Of a DNA stretch of 64,000 bases, positions 54,604-63,935 are shown in pieces. The translations under genes were made by a program, and so were the position numbers. The notes beneath the pieces were generated by a model. The model searched no databases and was not told the origin of the DNA. It worked only from the letters and a program-made list of their open reading frames with translations. The stretch is from Amycolatopsis sp. A133. GTDB taxonomy: Bacteria > Actinomycetota > Actinomycetes > Mycobacteriales > Pseudonocardiaceae. The first letter of the stretch is position 1; each line of letters begins with the position of its first letter. The stretch lies in assembly GCF_031082405.1 (NCBI RefSeq), contig NZ_JAVHJU010000009.1, positions 62,001-126,000 of the forward strand, read 5' to 3'.

Positions 54604-56990
54604 TCGGCGACGAGAGGTTGCCTGCCGAAGACCAAGGCATTCCCGTGCTGCCCCCGCCGGCCGAGGTGTCGGCCAACCTCGCCCGGCTCGCCGACACCGT
54701 CGCCCGCCTGCGCGGCGAGGTCGACCACGCGCACGCCGTCGCCGACGGCCGCGGCCTGATCGAGCTGGCCAAGGGCGTCCTGATGGAACGCCTGCACTGC
54801 ACGCCGTCGGACGCGGCGAAGCAGCTGGAAACGCTGGCCGAACGGTCCGGGGTGACGCCGCTGGAGTTCGCGGCGGACGTCGTGGGGGAGGCGGCCGAGG
54901 ACCGCATCACCGAGGTGACGCAGGAGTTCCTGGCCCGTGCGGAAGGCGAGGAGTCCGTCGCCGTGCGGCTGCGGACCGCCGAAAGCGGCGTGCTCGCGGC
55001 GGGGGACACCCAGCGCGTCGCGGAGTCCATTTTGGAGCACGCGCTGCGGCCGCTCGGCGCGACCGCCGTCGCGGTGTGGCTCGCCGGGCCGGACGGGTCG
55101 CTGACGCTGGCCGGCTCGGCCGGGTTCTCCGCCGAAGAGGCGGCCCGCTGGTGCTACGTCCCACCCGGGGTGGCCACGCCCGCCCGCAGCGCGCTGATCG
55201 AACGCGACACCGTCTGGTTCCCCACGCTCGCCGGCGGCGGGCTGCCCTCGATCGGGCAGCACACGCTCTCCGGCGGCGGGCGGGTGGCGGTGCCGACCGG
55301 CACCGGCGGACGGATCATCGGCGTCGTCGAGATGTGCTGGCCGGAGCCGCTGCCGCCGGAACCGGGCCGGCAGCGCCGCCAGCTGGAGGCGCTGGCCGAG
55401 CTGTGCGCGCACACCCTCGACACCTGGGACGGCGTGATCACGCCGGTGGCGGCGGACGGGTCCGGGGACTTCCTCGGCGAGCTGGTCGACTTCATCGACG
55501 GCCTGCACGACCCGGCCGTGCTGCTTTCGCCGTGCCTCGACGGCGGCGACCGGCTCAGCGACTTCCGCATCCACCACGCGAACGTCCGGTTCGCCGACCC
55601 GGGCGGGCGGCCGCGCAGCCGGATCGTCGGCACCCGGCTGCTGGAGGCGTACCCGCTCGCCGCCGAGGAGAGCGGCCTGCTCGACAAGGTCCAGCGCGTG
55701 TACGCCACCGGTGAGCCGTTCCGGGCCGACAGCATGGCGATCACGACCCTGGTCGACCAGGTGCCGCTGACCGTGCTCACCGACGTCAGCGTCACCCGCT
55801 TCGCCGGGAACGTGCTGCTGATCCTGCGCATCCAGGACGACGCGGCGAAGCTCGCGGTGCTGCTGCAGCACGCCCAGCGGCTCGGCCGCATCGGCGGCTT
55901 CGAGGAGAACGTGGTCACCGGCGTGATCACCTGGAACTCCGAGCTGTTCTCGTTGTACGGGCTGCCGCCGAACGCCATGCCGCTGTCGCTGAACGAACTG
56001 GCCGCGCACGCCCACTCCGACGACGCGCCGGCGATCGGCCGGTTCCTGCGCGGCGTGCTGCACCACAAGCGCCCGTCGTCGACGGCGTTCCGGCTGCAGC
56101 GCTCCGACGGCGTCGCCCGGTACATCCGGGTGGTCGCCGAGCCGGTCGTCGACGCCCGCGGCGAGCTGGTCGCGGTCCGCGGCGCCTACCAGGACGTCTC
56201 GTCGCAGCACTGGACCGAGGTGGCGCTGGCCGCGACGCGGGACAGGCTGGCCGAGACCGAGCAGGAGGCGATCGAGCGCAACCGGCTCGCGTTGCAGCTG
56301 CAGCGCGCGATCATGCCGCCGGCCAAGGGGCCGATCGACATGCCGGGCCTGCGTGCCGCGGTCCGCTACCGGCCCGCGGAGAAGGAGCACCTGGTCGGCG
56401 GCGACTGGTACGACGCGGTCGCCCTGCCGACCGGCGAGGTCCTGCTGTGCGTCGGCGACGTCGCCGGCCACGGCATCGACGCGGCGACCGGGATGGTGAG
56501 CCTGCGCAACGCCCTGCGCGGCCTCGCGGCGACGGGCGCCGGGCCGGCCCAGCTGCTGACGTGGCTGAACCTGGTGGCCTACCACCTCACCGACCACGTG
56601 ACGGCGACCGCGGTCGCGGCGGTCTACGACCCGGCCCACCGGAAGCTCCGCTGGGCGCGGGCGGGCCACCTGCCCCCGATCGTCCGCCACCGCGACGGCT
56701 CGGCGACGACGTTGCCGCTGATCCGCGGATCCCTGCTCGGCGCGGTCCGCGACGTCGAGTACCAGGAAGAGGAGCTCCAGCTCGCCGAGGGCGACATCCT
56801 GCTGATCTACACCGACGGCCTGATCGAGCGCCGCGACCGCCCGGTCCAGGAGTCGGTCGCCCGCCTGGTGACACTGGTCGACGGCCACAACGGCGGCCTG
56901 GAGCACCAGCTGGACCGCCTGCTGACCTACAGCACGGCGGACACCGACGACGACACCTGCGTGGTCGGCATCGAGGTCACCACGTCCTGA
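54600..56990 (+). CDS. ANTAR-GAF-PAS-SpoIIE (PP2C-type) regulatory phosphatase
   Basis: A 796-residue soluble protein. An ANTAR-like RNA-binding helix bundle lies near residues 40-95 (GLIELAKGVLMERLHCTPSDAAKQL). It is followed by a GAF domain (about 120-280), a PAS-like segment (about 290-410), a PAS/PAC domain (about 415-545) and a C-terminal SpoIIE phosphatase. The metal motifs are GGDWYDAV, VGDVAGHG, ARAGHLPP and IYTDGLIERR. SpoIIE/RsbU phosphatases dephosphorylate anti-anti-sigma factors. GTG at 54600 overlaps the kinase stop. No partner anti-sigma gene is in the window. An ANTAR at the N-terminus is an uncommon placement. Confidence 0.9.
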
Positions 56991-56991
56991 C

Positions 56992-57167
56992 GCGTGATGC
57001 CCCTGCAATCACGCGTGATGCCCCGCCAATCACGCATGATGCCTCTTCGATCACGAGAGATGCCGTTTTCCGCCCGGGCCGGTGAGACGAACGGGGAACC
57101 GGCCGTGATTCGCGGGGCATCTCGCGTGATCGGGCGGGCATCACGCGTGTCTGGCGGGGCATCACGG
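56992..57167. repeat. 21-bp units, three direct and three inverted, between convergent genes
   Basis: Direct copies at 56992-57012, 57013-57033, 57034-57054 (each starting GCRTGATGCC and ending ATCAC, plus a partial fourth), and reverse-complement copies at 57105-57125, 57126-57146 and 57147-57167. The halves can pair into a long hairpin around a 50-bp centre. It fills the gap between the phosphatase (+) and the antiporter (-), fitting a terminator or a REP-like element. Confidence 0.75.
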
Positions 57168-57168
57168 G

Positions 57169-58263
57169 TCAGGGGTTGATGGCCAAGACCAGGAAACCCG
57201 CCAGCAGCACCAGGTGCACGCCGCCCTGGAGGCGGGTGGCCCGGCCCGGGACCACCGTCAGGACGCTCACCACCACCGTCAACGCCAGCAGCACGATCTG
57301 CGTCGAGCCCAGGCCGAGCAGGAGCCGGCCCGGCAGCCACAGCGACGCCAGCGCGATCGCCGGGATCGTCAGGCCGATGCTCGCGATCGCCGAACCGTAC
57401 GCGAGGTTCAGGCTGATCTGCATCCGGTCGCGCTGGGCGGCGCGGACCGCGGCCAGGGTTTCCGGGAGCAGCACCAGCAGCGCGATCACCACCCCGACGA
57501 ACGACTGCGGGAACCCGGCCGCGCGCACGCCGGCTTCGATCGCCGGCGATTCCACCTTGGCCAGCCCGACCACCGCGACCAGCGCCACCAGCAGGAGCGC
57601 GAGGCTGCCCAGCGTCGCCCGGTTCGACGGCGGGTCCGCGTGGTCGTCCTCCTTGACGGCGCCGTCGGCCGCCACCGGGAGGAAGAAGTCGCGGTGGCGG
57701 ACCGTCTGGGTCAGCACGAACGTCCCGTACAGCACCAGGGACGCCAGTGCGGCGAAAGTCAGCTGCGTGGGGGAGAACACCGGTCCGGGCGTGCTGGACG
57801 TGAACGCCGGCAGCACCAGGCTCAGCGTGGCCAGCGTCGCGACCGTCGCCAGCGCCGCCCCGCTGCCTTCCGGGTTGAACAGCGTCGAGCCGTAGCGCCG
57901 GGCGCCGACGAGCAGCGAGATGCCGACGATGCCGTTGGTCGTGATCATCACGGCGGCGAACACGGTGTCCCGGGCGAGCGAGCCCGCCTCCGGGCCGCCG
58001 GAGACCATCATCGTGACGATCAGCGCGACCTCGATGACCGTGACGGCGACCGCGAGCACGAGCGAGCCGAACGGTTCGCCCACCCGGTGGGCGACGACCT
58101 CCGCGTGGTGCACCGCGGCCAGCACGGTCGCCCCCAGTGCGACGGCGACGGCCACGAAGACCGGGCCGAGGTCGCGGCCCCAGGCGAGCGCCAGCACGAG
58201 CACGCCGAGCACCGGGGTGACGGAGGTCCAGGACAGCAGGAAGGATCTCAGCGCGGCGACCAT
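57169..58263 (-). CDS. CaCA-superfamily Ca2+/H+ (cation/proton) antiporter
   Basis: A 364-residue integral membrane protein with about eleven spans. The two duplicated alpha-repeat motifs appear as EPFGSLVLAVAVTVIEVALI and LLPETLAAVRAA, with NLAYGSAIASIGLTIP following; the acidic Glu residues bind the cation. It resembles ChaA-type Ca2+/Na+/K+:H+ antiporters. ATG at 58263 is chosen near GAGGG/GGAGG; an in-frame ATG at 58281 adds only CEGGG. Role: calcium or sodium extrusion. Confidence 0.85.
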   Translation of the reverse strand: MVAALRSFLLSWTSVTPVLGVLVLALAWGRDLGPVFVAVAVALGATVLAAVHHAEVVAHRVGEPFGSLVLAVAVTVIEVALIVTMMVSGGPEAGSLARDTVFAAVMITTNGIVGISLLVGARRYGSTLFNPEGSGAALATVATLATLSLVLPAFTSSTPGPVFSPTQLTFAALASLVLYGTFVLTQTVRHRDFFLPVAADGAVKEDDHADPPSNRATLGSLALLLVALVAVVGLAKVESPAIEAGVRAAGFPQSFVGVVIALLVLLPETLAAVRAAQRDRMQISLNLAYGSAIASIGLTIPAIALASLWLPGRLLLGLGSTQIVLLALTVVVSVLTVVPGRATRLQGGVHLVLLAGFLVLAINP

Positions 58264-58314
58264 GCCTCCACCCTCGCACACCGCCGGGGTTCCCGCGGTC
58301 CCGCACGGCGCTTC

Positions 58315-59229
58315 TCACATCGTCCCTTGTGGACTGTCGAAGTCGGCGGGCGCCAGCCGTGGTGCGGTGTCGAGGACGTGCCGTCGGAAGGTTTCGCTCA
58401 ACGGTGGGAGGTTCCGGCCGCTCGCCCAGGCGAGCCCGATGTCGCGGGCAGCGTCCACATCGGTCAGTTCGAGGTGGGGTGCGGGGATCGGTGCCGTGGG
58501 CGGCAGCGGCAGCACGGACACGCCGAGCCCGGCGGTGACGAGGCCGCGCAGCGTCTCGACTTCGTCGCCTTCGAACCCGGTGCGCGGGGTGAACCCGGCT
58601 TCGGCGCACAGCCGTTCGGTCGCCTCGCGCAGCGCGTAACCCGGGCGCAGGAGGATGAACGTCTCGTCCGCGACGTCGGCGAGGCGGACCCGGCGGCGCC
58701 CGGCGAGCCGGTGGTGCGGGGGCAGGGCGAGGCGCAGCGGCTCGACGAGCAGCCGGGTCCAGTGCAGCTGGGGGTGGCCGGGGTCGCCGCTGGTGATGAC
58801 GACGTCCGCGGTGCCGTCGAGGAGTTCCGCCTCGAGCCCGGCCTCGCCGTGCTGCCGCAGTTCGAACCGCGCGCCCGGGTGCTCGCGCAGGAAGCCGCGC
58901 AGCACCGCGGGCACCAGCCAGGTGCCGAAGGTGTGCAGGAAGGCCAGCGGCACGACCCCGGTGTCCGGCGCGACGATCTCGCCGACTTCCCGCAGGCCCA
59001 GGTCGAGCTGGTCGAGCAGGCGATCGACGTGCCGCTTGAAGGCGTGCCCGGCCGGCGTCAGCCGCAGCACCCGCCCGGAGCGGCGGAACAGCTCCGCGCC
59101 GGTGTCGTGCTCGAGCCGCCGGAGGGCCCGCGACAGGGCGGGCTGGGTGAGGTGCCCGCGCGCGGCGGTCTCGGTGACCGTGGCGCCGTCGGCGACCTCC
59201 CGGAAGAGCCGCAGCGTCTGCACGTCCAT
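58315..59229 (-). CDS. LysR-family transcriptional regulator
   Basis: A 304-residue LysR protein. N-terminal helix-turn-helix (about residues 5-60, LFREVADGATVTETAARGHLTQPALSRALRRLE) and a C-terminal effector domain (about 90-295, DVVITSGDPG, LVTAGLGVSVLPL). ATG at 59229 is the usual LysR start; an in-frame ATG at 59256 would precede it without a motif. Divergent from the pyruvate-oxidase-like gene, which it probably controls through the dyad at 59253-59267. Confidence 0.9.
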   Translation of the reverse strand: MDVQTLRLFREVADGATVTETAARGHLTQPALSRALRRLEHDTGAELFRRSGRVLRLTPAGHAFKRHVDRLLDQLDLGLREVGEIVAPDTGVVPLAFLHTFGTWLVPAVLRGFLREHPGARFELRQHGEAGLEAELLDGTADVVITSGDPGHPQLHWTRLLVEPLRLALPPHHRLAGRRRVRLADVADETFILLRPGYALREATERLCAEAGFTPRTGFEGDEVETLRGLVTAGLGVSVLPLPPTAPIPAPHLELTDVDAARDIGLAWASGRNLPPLSETFRRHVLDTAPRLAPADFDSPQGTM

Positions 59230-59252
59230 GCCATTAGTGTATGGATTTTCAG

Positions 59253-59267
59253 CCAATCAGGCATTGG
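59253..59267. promoter_or_regulatory. Candidate LysR operator CCAAT-N5-ATTGG
   Basis: A 5-bp inverted repeat with 5-nt spacer in the 70-bp divergent gap, 24 bp from the LysR start. An arrangement typical of LysR-regulated divergent promoters. Confidence 0.5.
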
Positions 59268-59299
59268 ACGCATCGATCGTCCCGGGCCAGGCTGGAGGT

Positions 59300-61033
59300 A
59301 TGGCTACCGTGGCGGAACAACTGGTCAGGACCCTGCGCGACGCGGGGGTCGAGCGCATCTACGGCATCGTCGGCGACAGCCTGAACCCGATCGTCGACGC
59401 GGTCCGCCGCACCGACGGCATCGACTGGGTGCACGTGCGCCACGAGGAGACCGCCGCCTTCGCCGCGGCGGCCGAAGCGCAGGTCACCGGCAAGCTCGCC
59501 GTCTGCGCGGGCAGCTGCGGGCCGGGCAACCTGCACCTGATCAACGGCCTGTTCGACGCCCACCGCTCGGGAGCACCGGTGCTGGCGATCGCGTCGCACA
59601 TCCCGTCGAACCAGATCGGCACCGGGTTCTTCCAGGAGACCCACCCGGACCGGCTCTTCGCCGAATGCAGCCACTTCAGCGAGCTGGTGGCCGACCCCGC
59701 GCAGCTGCCGCGGCTGCTGCGGATCGCCACGCAGACCGCCGTCGGCAAGGGCGGGGTCGCGGTGCTGACCATCCCCGGCGACCTCGCCGACCGCAAGGCC
59801 ACCGGCCCGCTCACCGAGCGGCTTCCGCTGGTCACGCCGTCGCCCGCGGTGCCGCCGGCCCAGGCGGTCACCGAGCTGGCGGACCTGCTGAACTCGGGCG
59901 AGAAGGTGATGCTCTTCGCCGGCGCGGGCGTCCGCGGCGCGCACGACGAGGTCATGGCGCTGGCCGGAAAGCTCGCCGCGCCGGTCGGGCACTCGCTCGG
60001 CGGCAAGGAGTGGATCCAGTACGGCAACCCGTTCGACGTCGGCATGAGCGGCCTGCTCGGCTACGGCGCCTGCTACGACGCGATGCACGAAGCCGACCGG
60101 ATCGTGCTGCTGGGCACGGATTTCCCGTACGACAAGTTCCTCCCGCAGGCCCGCACGGTGCAGATCGACCACGACCCGGCCCACCTCGGCCGCCGCACCC
60201 CGCTCGACCTGGCCGTGCACGGCGACGTGCGCGAGACGCTGCGTGCGCTGCTGCCGCTGCTGAAGCCCCGCACCGACCGGGCGTTCCTCGACCGGATGCT
60301 GCGCGAGCACGTGCGGAAGCTGGAGAAGGTCGTCGGCGCCTACACGACGAAGATCGAGCACCGCCGCCCGATCCACCCGGAGTACGTCGCTTCGGTGCTC
60401 GACGAGGTCGCGGCCGACGACGCGGTGTTCACCGTCGACACCGGCATGGGCAACGTCTGGGCCGCGCGGTACCTGACGCCGAACGGCCGCCGCCGCGTGC
60501 TGGGTTCGTTCCGGCACGGCAGCATGGCGAACGCGCTGCCGCACGCGATCGGCGCGCAGCTCGCCCAGCCGGGCCGCCAGGTCGTGTCGCTGTCGGGTGA
60601 CGGCGGGCTCGCCATGCTGATGGGGGACCTGCTGACGCTGCCCGCCTACGACGTCCCGGTGAAGGTCGTGGTGTTCAACAACGCCACGCTGGGCATGGTG
60701 AAGCTCGAGATGCTCGTCGACGGCCTCCCGGACTTCGGCACCGACCACGCACCGGTGAACTTCGCGGCGATCGCGGCCGCCTGCGGCGTGTTTTCGGAGC
60801 GGGTCGAGGACCCGGCCGACGTCCGCGGCGCGCTGGAGAAGGCGTTCGCCCACCCCGGCCCGGCGGTGGTCGAGGTGGTCACCGACCCGAACGCGCTGTC
60901 GATCCCGCCTCGGATCACCGGTGAGATGGTCCGCGGCTTCGCGCTGGGCGCCACGAAGACGGTGCTCAACGGCGGCGTCGGCAAGATGGTCGACCTGGCG
61001 CGGACCAACCTGCGCAACACCCCGCGGCCGTAG
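59300..61033 (+). CDS. poxB: Thiamine-diphosphate-dependent pyruvate oxidase/dehydrogenase (PoxB-like)
   Basis: A 577-residue ThDP enzyme. The N-terminal PYR domain has the catalytic Glu in VRHEETAAFAAAAEA, the central domain binds FAD-type nucleotide (VMLFAGAGVRGAHDEV), and the C-terminal PP domain has GDGGLAMLMGDLLT then NNATLGMVKLEM for Mg-ThDP. It matches pyruvate:quinone dehydrogenases that oxidise pyruvate to acetate and CO2. The C-terminal membrane/lipid-binding tail cannot be verified. Acetolactate synthase is less likely given length and sequence. The ATG at 59300 is 1 nt after GGAGG; GTG at 59309 is possible. Confidence 0.87.
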   Translation: MATVAEQLVRTLRDAGVERIYGIVGDSLNPIVDAVRRTDGIDWVHVRHEETAAFAAAAEAQVTGKLAVCAGSCGPGNLHLINGLFDAHRSGAPVLAIASHIPSNQIGTGFFQETHPDRLFAECSHFSELVADPAQLPRLLRIATQTAVGKGGVAVLTIPGDLADRKATGPLTERLPLVTPSPAVPPAQAVTELADLLNSGEKVMLFAGAGVRGAHDEVMALAGKLAAPVGHSLGGKEWIQYGNPFDVGMSGLLGYGACYDAMHEADRIVLLGTDFPYDKFLPQARTVQIDHDPAHLGRRTPLDLAVHGDVRETLRALLPLLKPRTDRAFLDRMLREHVRKLEKVVGAYTTKIEHRRPIHPEYVASVLDEVAADDAVFTVDTGMGNVWAARYLTPNGRRRVLGSFRHGSMANALPHAIGAQLAQPGRQVVSLSGDGGLAMLMGDLLTLPAYDVPVKVVVFNNATLGMVKLEMLVDGLPDFGTDHAPVNFAAIAAACGVFSERVEDPADVRGALEKAFAHPGPAVVEVVTDPNALSIPPRITGEMVRGFALGATKTVLNGGVGKMVDLARTNLRNTPRP

Positions 61034-61040
61034 CCCGGGC

Positions 61041-61067
61041 GGGTGCGGTCCACAGTGGACCGCACCC
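61041..61067. terminator. Bidirectional hairpin terminator
   Basis: Perfect 13-bp stem GGGTGCGGTCCAC / GTGGACCGCACCC with a single-base centre, between the convergent poxB-like (+) and DUF1989 (-) genes. No T-run follows on either side, typical of actinomycete I-shaped terminators. Confidence 0.8.
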
Positions 61068-61094
61068 GGTTCGGTGCGTCGGCGCAGCTCTCGG

Positions 61095-61928
61095 TCACGT
61101 CGGCGGCCACTCCGGCAGCCGGGTGCCGTGCAGGCCGCGGTAGGCCGCGCGCTCCGGTGGGCGCCAGTCCGCGAGGAGCTCCGCCCGTGGCTTGAAGACC
61201 TCGACGCCGAGCGGGCGGCACGTGTCGATCGGGTCGCGGGCGTCCGGCCCCCACAGCGGGACCGAAAGGTCGCCGCCCGGGCAGGTCGACAGCGCGCACA
61301 GCAGGTCGACCTCGGCGAAGAACTCGAAGTGGTCGCCCGGCCGGGCGGGGCTGGCCTTCATGAAGTACCGGTCCTCGTTGTTGAGGCCGGTGCACTGGAA
61401 GACGTTGAGGACGTCGTGCACGTCGAACTCGGTGAGCCCGAACGGTGCGACCGCGCGGACGAGGTTCGAATGGCAGTGGAAGTCGAAGTCCTCGCCGGTG
61501 AGCATCCGGTTGACGTACGGGTCGCAACGGGTGCCGAGCAGGTCGTGGACGCGTCCGCCGTCGCCGTCGGCGCCGTGGCCGTCGAGGGTGTCGGCGGTGA
61601 TGGTGGCCAGCGGGCGCAGGAACGGCAGCGTCGACCACAACCGGTCGAACGTGCTGACGTGGGCGCGCTGCAGCTGGCGGGTGCGCGCGGCCCAGAACCG
61701 TTCGCGCGGGTCGTCGGCGTGCCAGAGGTTGAGGTCGCCGACCTGCGGTCCCTCGACGGTCCGGAGGCGGCAGAGGTGCCCGCGCGGCACCCGCCACGCG
61801 CGTCCCGAGCGGATCGGGACCTCGAACGCGTCGACGAGTTCCCGGCCGTCTTCGACGGCGAGCCGCCGGTAAAAGGGCCGGTCGACGTCGAGGGCACGGC
61901 CTCGGTACGCGGCTGGGGGTGAAGCCAT
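61095..61928 (-). CDS. Urea carboxylase-associated / DUF1989 family protein
   Basis: A 277-residue protein of the DUF1989 family: VGDLNLWHADDPRERFWAARTRQLQRAHVSTFDRLWS, then HCHSNLVRAV, DVLNVFQCTGLN and DLLCALSTCPGGDLSVPLWG, where the Cys residues likely bind metal. Homologues sit beside urea carboxylase or guanidine-degrading genes and some are carboxyguanidine/amide hydrolases; none of those partners occurs here. Function in this organism is unknown. Confidence 0.83.
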   Translation of the reverse strand: MASPPAAYRGRALDVDRPFYRRLAVEDGRELVDAFEVPIRSGRAWRVPRGHLCRLRTVEGPQVGDLNLWHADDPRERFWAARTRQLQRAHVSTFDRLWSTLPFLRPLATITADTLDGHGADGDGGRVHDLLGTRCDPYVNRMLTGEDFDFHCHSNLVRAVAPFGLTEFDVHDVLNVFQCTGLNNEDRYFMKASPARPGDHFEFFAEVDLLCALSTCPGGDLSVPLWGPDARDPIDTCRPLGVEVFKPRAELLADWRPPERAAYRGLHGTRLPEWPPT

Positions 61929-62083
61929 CGGCGGTCTCCCTGATCGGTGGTAGGAACCGCTCCAGGATGCCCCGGCTACACACGGTGGTGATCGACCACT
62001 CGTTCGGCTGCTGGGGCGGCGGTGGGGTTGCCTCCTACCGTCGGAGGAGCGCTCGCCGTTTTGTCGTGGGAGGTGTGATCGGC

Positions 62084-63172
62084 GTGCTCGTGGCCCTCCA
62101 GCGCACCGCCGAAGACCGCCGCCTCCCCGCGGCGGCGGAGCACGTGGTGGGACTGTTGCGGTCGTGGGGCCCGGGGCCGGAGCACCTGACGGGCCTCGCG
62201 CTGGCGGGCATCGCGCTGCCGAGCCGGCTGGGGCCGCGGTTCGTGGACGCGCTGGTGTTCACCCGGTACGGCGTGGTGGTGATCGCCGCGCACGAACCGG
62301 GGCCGGCGCAGTGGCCGGGCCCGGACGAGCGGGCAGGAGCGGGAGTGGCGGCCGCGAAGGGCGCGCTGGGCGGGCATGAGGGCGGCAGGTATGTGACGGG
62401 GCTGGTCGCGGTGGTCCCGGCGGCGGATCCGGGGGCGAGCGAGCCTGAAGCGGACCCGGAGTTGTGGGGGCCGGAACCCGCGTCGGCGCCGCCCGGCCGC
62501 CGGCCGGTGGCGGGCTCGTCGGAGGGCCGGTCGGAGGCTGCCCCAGCTCCGGGACCCGGCCCCCGAAGGGGCAGCTGGGCGGCCCCGCCGCAGACCCGGT
62601 TCGAGGGTGTCCCGGAGCCGGGACCCGACCCCCGAAGCAGCAGCTGGGCGGCCCCGCCGCAGACCCGGTCCGAGGGTGCCCCAGCGCCGGGACCCGGCCC
62701 CCAAAACACCCCACCGACGTTCCACTGGCGTGCCCCCGAGCCCGTGCCCGGTGTTGCGGTCGTGCTCGCCGATCCCCGTGGCCTGCGGCGGATCATCGCC
62801 CAGCACAACCGGTGGCGGACCGTCTGGTCGGCCGATGACGTCCTCGACGCCTGCTACGCCCTCTCCCTCGCCCACCTCGCTCCACCGCGGGCGGCGCTGA
62901 TCGCGGATGGCTTCCCGGCCCGGCTTCCGGTGCTCGACCGGCTGCCGGAACTGCCCGCCGTGATTCCCGTCCTCCCGGAACCGCCTCCGCCCGCGGCCGA
63001 GGACGATGCCGTTGCGTGGACGCCGGCGGTGCGCGGGCCCGGCTCGGCCGTCTTCCCGCGGCCGCGGCCGATCCGGCAGGTTCCGTGGGGGCTCGTCTTT
63101 GTGCTCACCGTGCTCGTCACCGTGGGGATCGTCGCCGCCGTCTTTGTCGCCCAGGTCTTCCACGGCTCCTGA
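62084..63172 (+). CDS. Membrane-anchored hypothetical protein with 23-residue repeats
   Basis: A 362-residue protein with no confident family. The N-terminal part (about 1-130) has LPSRLGPRFVDALVFTRYGVVVIAAHE, reminiscent of the NERD/nuclease-related core strand order. A Pro/Gly-rich linker follows with about two and a half 23-residue repeats (69-bp units from 62541, 62610 and 62679, with SWAAPPQTR). A second small domain (VAVVLADPRGLRRIIAQHNRWRTVW) and one C-terminal membrane span (WGLVFVLTVLVTVGIVAAVFVAQVF) end it. The GTG at 62084 sits 10 nt after GGGAGG; GTG at 62075 is too close. In-frame sequence extends to 61919 but is unlikely to be used. Confidence 0.65.
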   Translation: MLVALQRTAEDRRLPAAAEHVVGLLRSWGPGPEHLTGLALAGIALPSRLGPRFVDALVFTRYGVVVIAAHEPGPAQWPGPDERAGAGVAAAKGALGGHEGGRYVTGLVAVVPAADPGASEPEADPELWGPEPASAPPGRRPVAGSSEGRSEAAPAPGPGPRRGSWAAPPQTRFEGVPEPGPDPRSSSWAAPPQTRSEGAPAPGPGPQNTPPTFHWRAPEPVPGVAVVLADPRGLRRIIAQHNRWRTVWSADDVLDACYALSLAHLAPPRAALIADGFPARLPVLDRLPELPAVIPVLPEPPPPAAEDDAVAWTPAVRGPGSAVFPRPRPIRQVPWGLVFVLTVLVTVGIVAAVFVAQVFHGS

Positions 63173-63266
63173 ACTGCCCCGATCGTTTCGCGTCAACGGG
63201 ACCGGCTGCACCGTTTCCCCCGCGCCTCCGCTGGGCACCTCCGGGTAGACGTGAAAGGGGTTCACG

Positions 63267-63935
63267 ATGCCGCGCACCCGAGCGCTTGTCCTGCTGGCCG
63301 TCCTCGCCGGTTCGTCCCTCACTGGGTGCAAGCTCGCCGACGAGCTGGCGTCCGGGGCCGGGCCGGTGACCCAGGCGCCCGGCACGGTCGCCGCTCCGCC
63401 GATCTCGCCCGACCAGGCGCGGACCGAACTGGCCGCCCTCAAGGTCGCCGTGCGCGGGACCATGGACGGCTACAGCCGTGACGAGTTCCCGCACTGGGAC
63501 AAGGTCGACGCGAACTGCGACGTCCGGGAGCAGGTGCTCAAGCGCGACGGCAAGGACGTCAAGACCGACGCGCAGTGCGCGGCGAAGTCCGGCACCTGGG
63601 TCAGCCCCTACGACGGCGAGACCTGGCACAAGGCGTCCGATGTGGACATCGACCACGTCGTCCCGCTCGGGCAGGCCTGGGTCAGCGGCGCGAAGAGCTG
63701 GACGCGGGAACGGCGGGAGCAGTTCGCGAACGACCTCGTCCGGCCGCAGCTGAAGGCGGTCACCGACAACCTCAACGTGCAGAAGAGCGACAAGGCCCCG
63801 GACGCCTGGAAGCCGCCGCTCGTGTCGTACTGGTGCGCCTACGCCACCGACTGGATCGTGGTGAAGCGCAACTACGGCCTGACGATCACCGTCCCGGAGC
63901 AGAAGGCGCTGGAGTCGATGTTGCAGCGCTGCTAG
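63267..63935 (+). CDS. Lipoprotein HNH-family nuclease (DUF1524/GmrSD C-terminal-like)
   Basis: A 222-residue exported protein. The signal peptide ends in a lipobox LTGC (Cys21), anchoring it to the outer membrane face. The catalytic core shows WVSPYDGETWHKASDVDIDHVVPLGQAW, with the HNH-type DHVVPL metal motif, then NDLVRPQLKAVTDNLNVQKSDKAPDAW supplying the Asn and later Asp/Lys, and a conserved C-terminal Cys. This type is common in actinomycetes as secreted endonucleases, perhaps for nucleic-acid scavenging. The small linker at residues 25-45 is disordered. Confidence 0.85.
   Translation: MPRTRALVLLAVLAGSSLTGCKLADELASGAGPVTQAPGTVAAPPISPDQARTELAALKVAVRGTMDGYSRDEFPHWDKVDANCDVREQVLKRDGKDVKTDAQCAAKSGTWVSPYDGETWHKASDVDIDHVVPLGQAWVSGAKSWTRERREQFANDLVRPQLKAVTDNLNVQKSDKAPDAWKPPLVSYWCAYATDWIVVKRNYGLTITVPEQKALESMLQRC

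Noticed and set aside
56992-57167. Possible CRISPR array
   Set aside because: The 21-bp units are contiguous with no unique spacers and half are inverted; no cas genes nearby.
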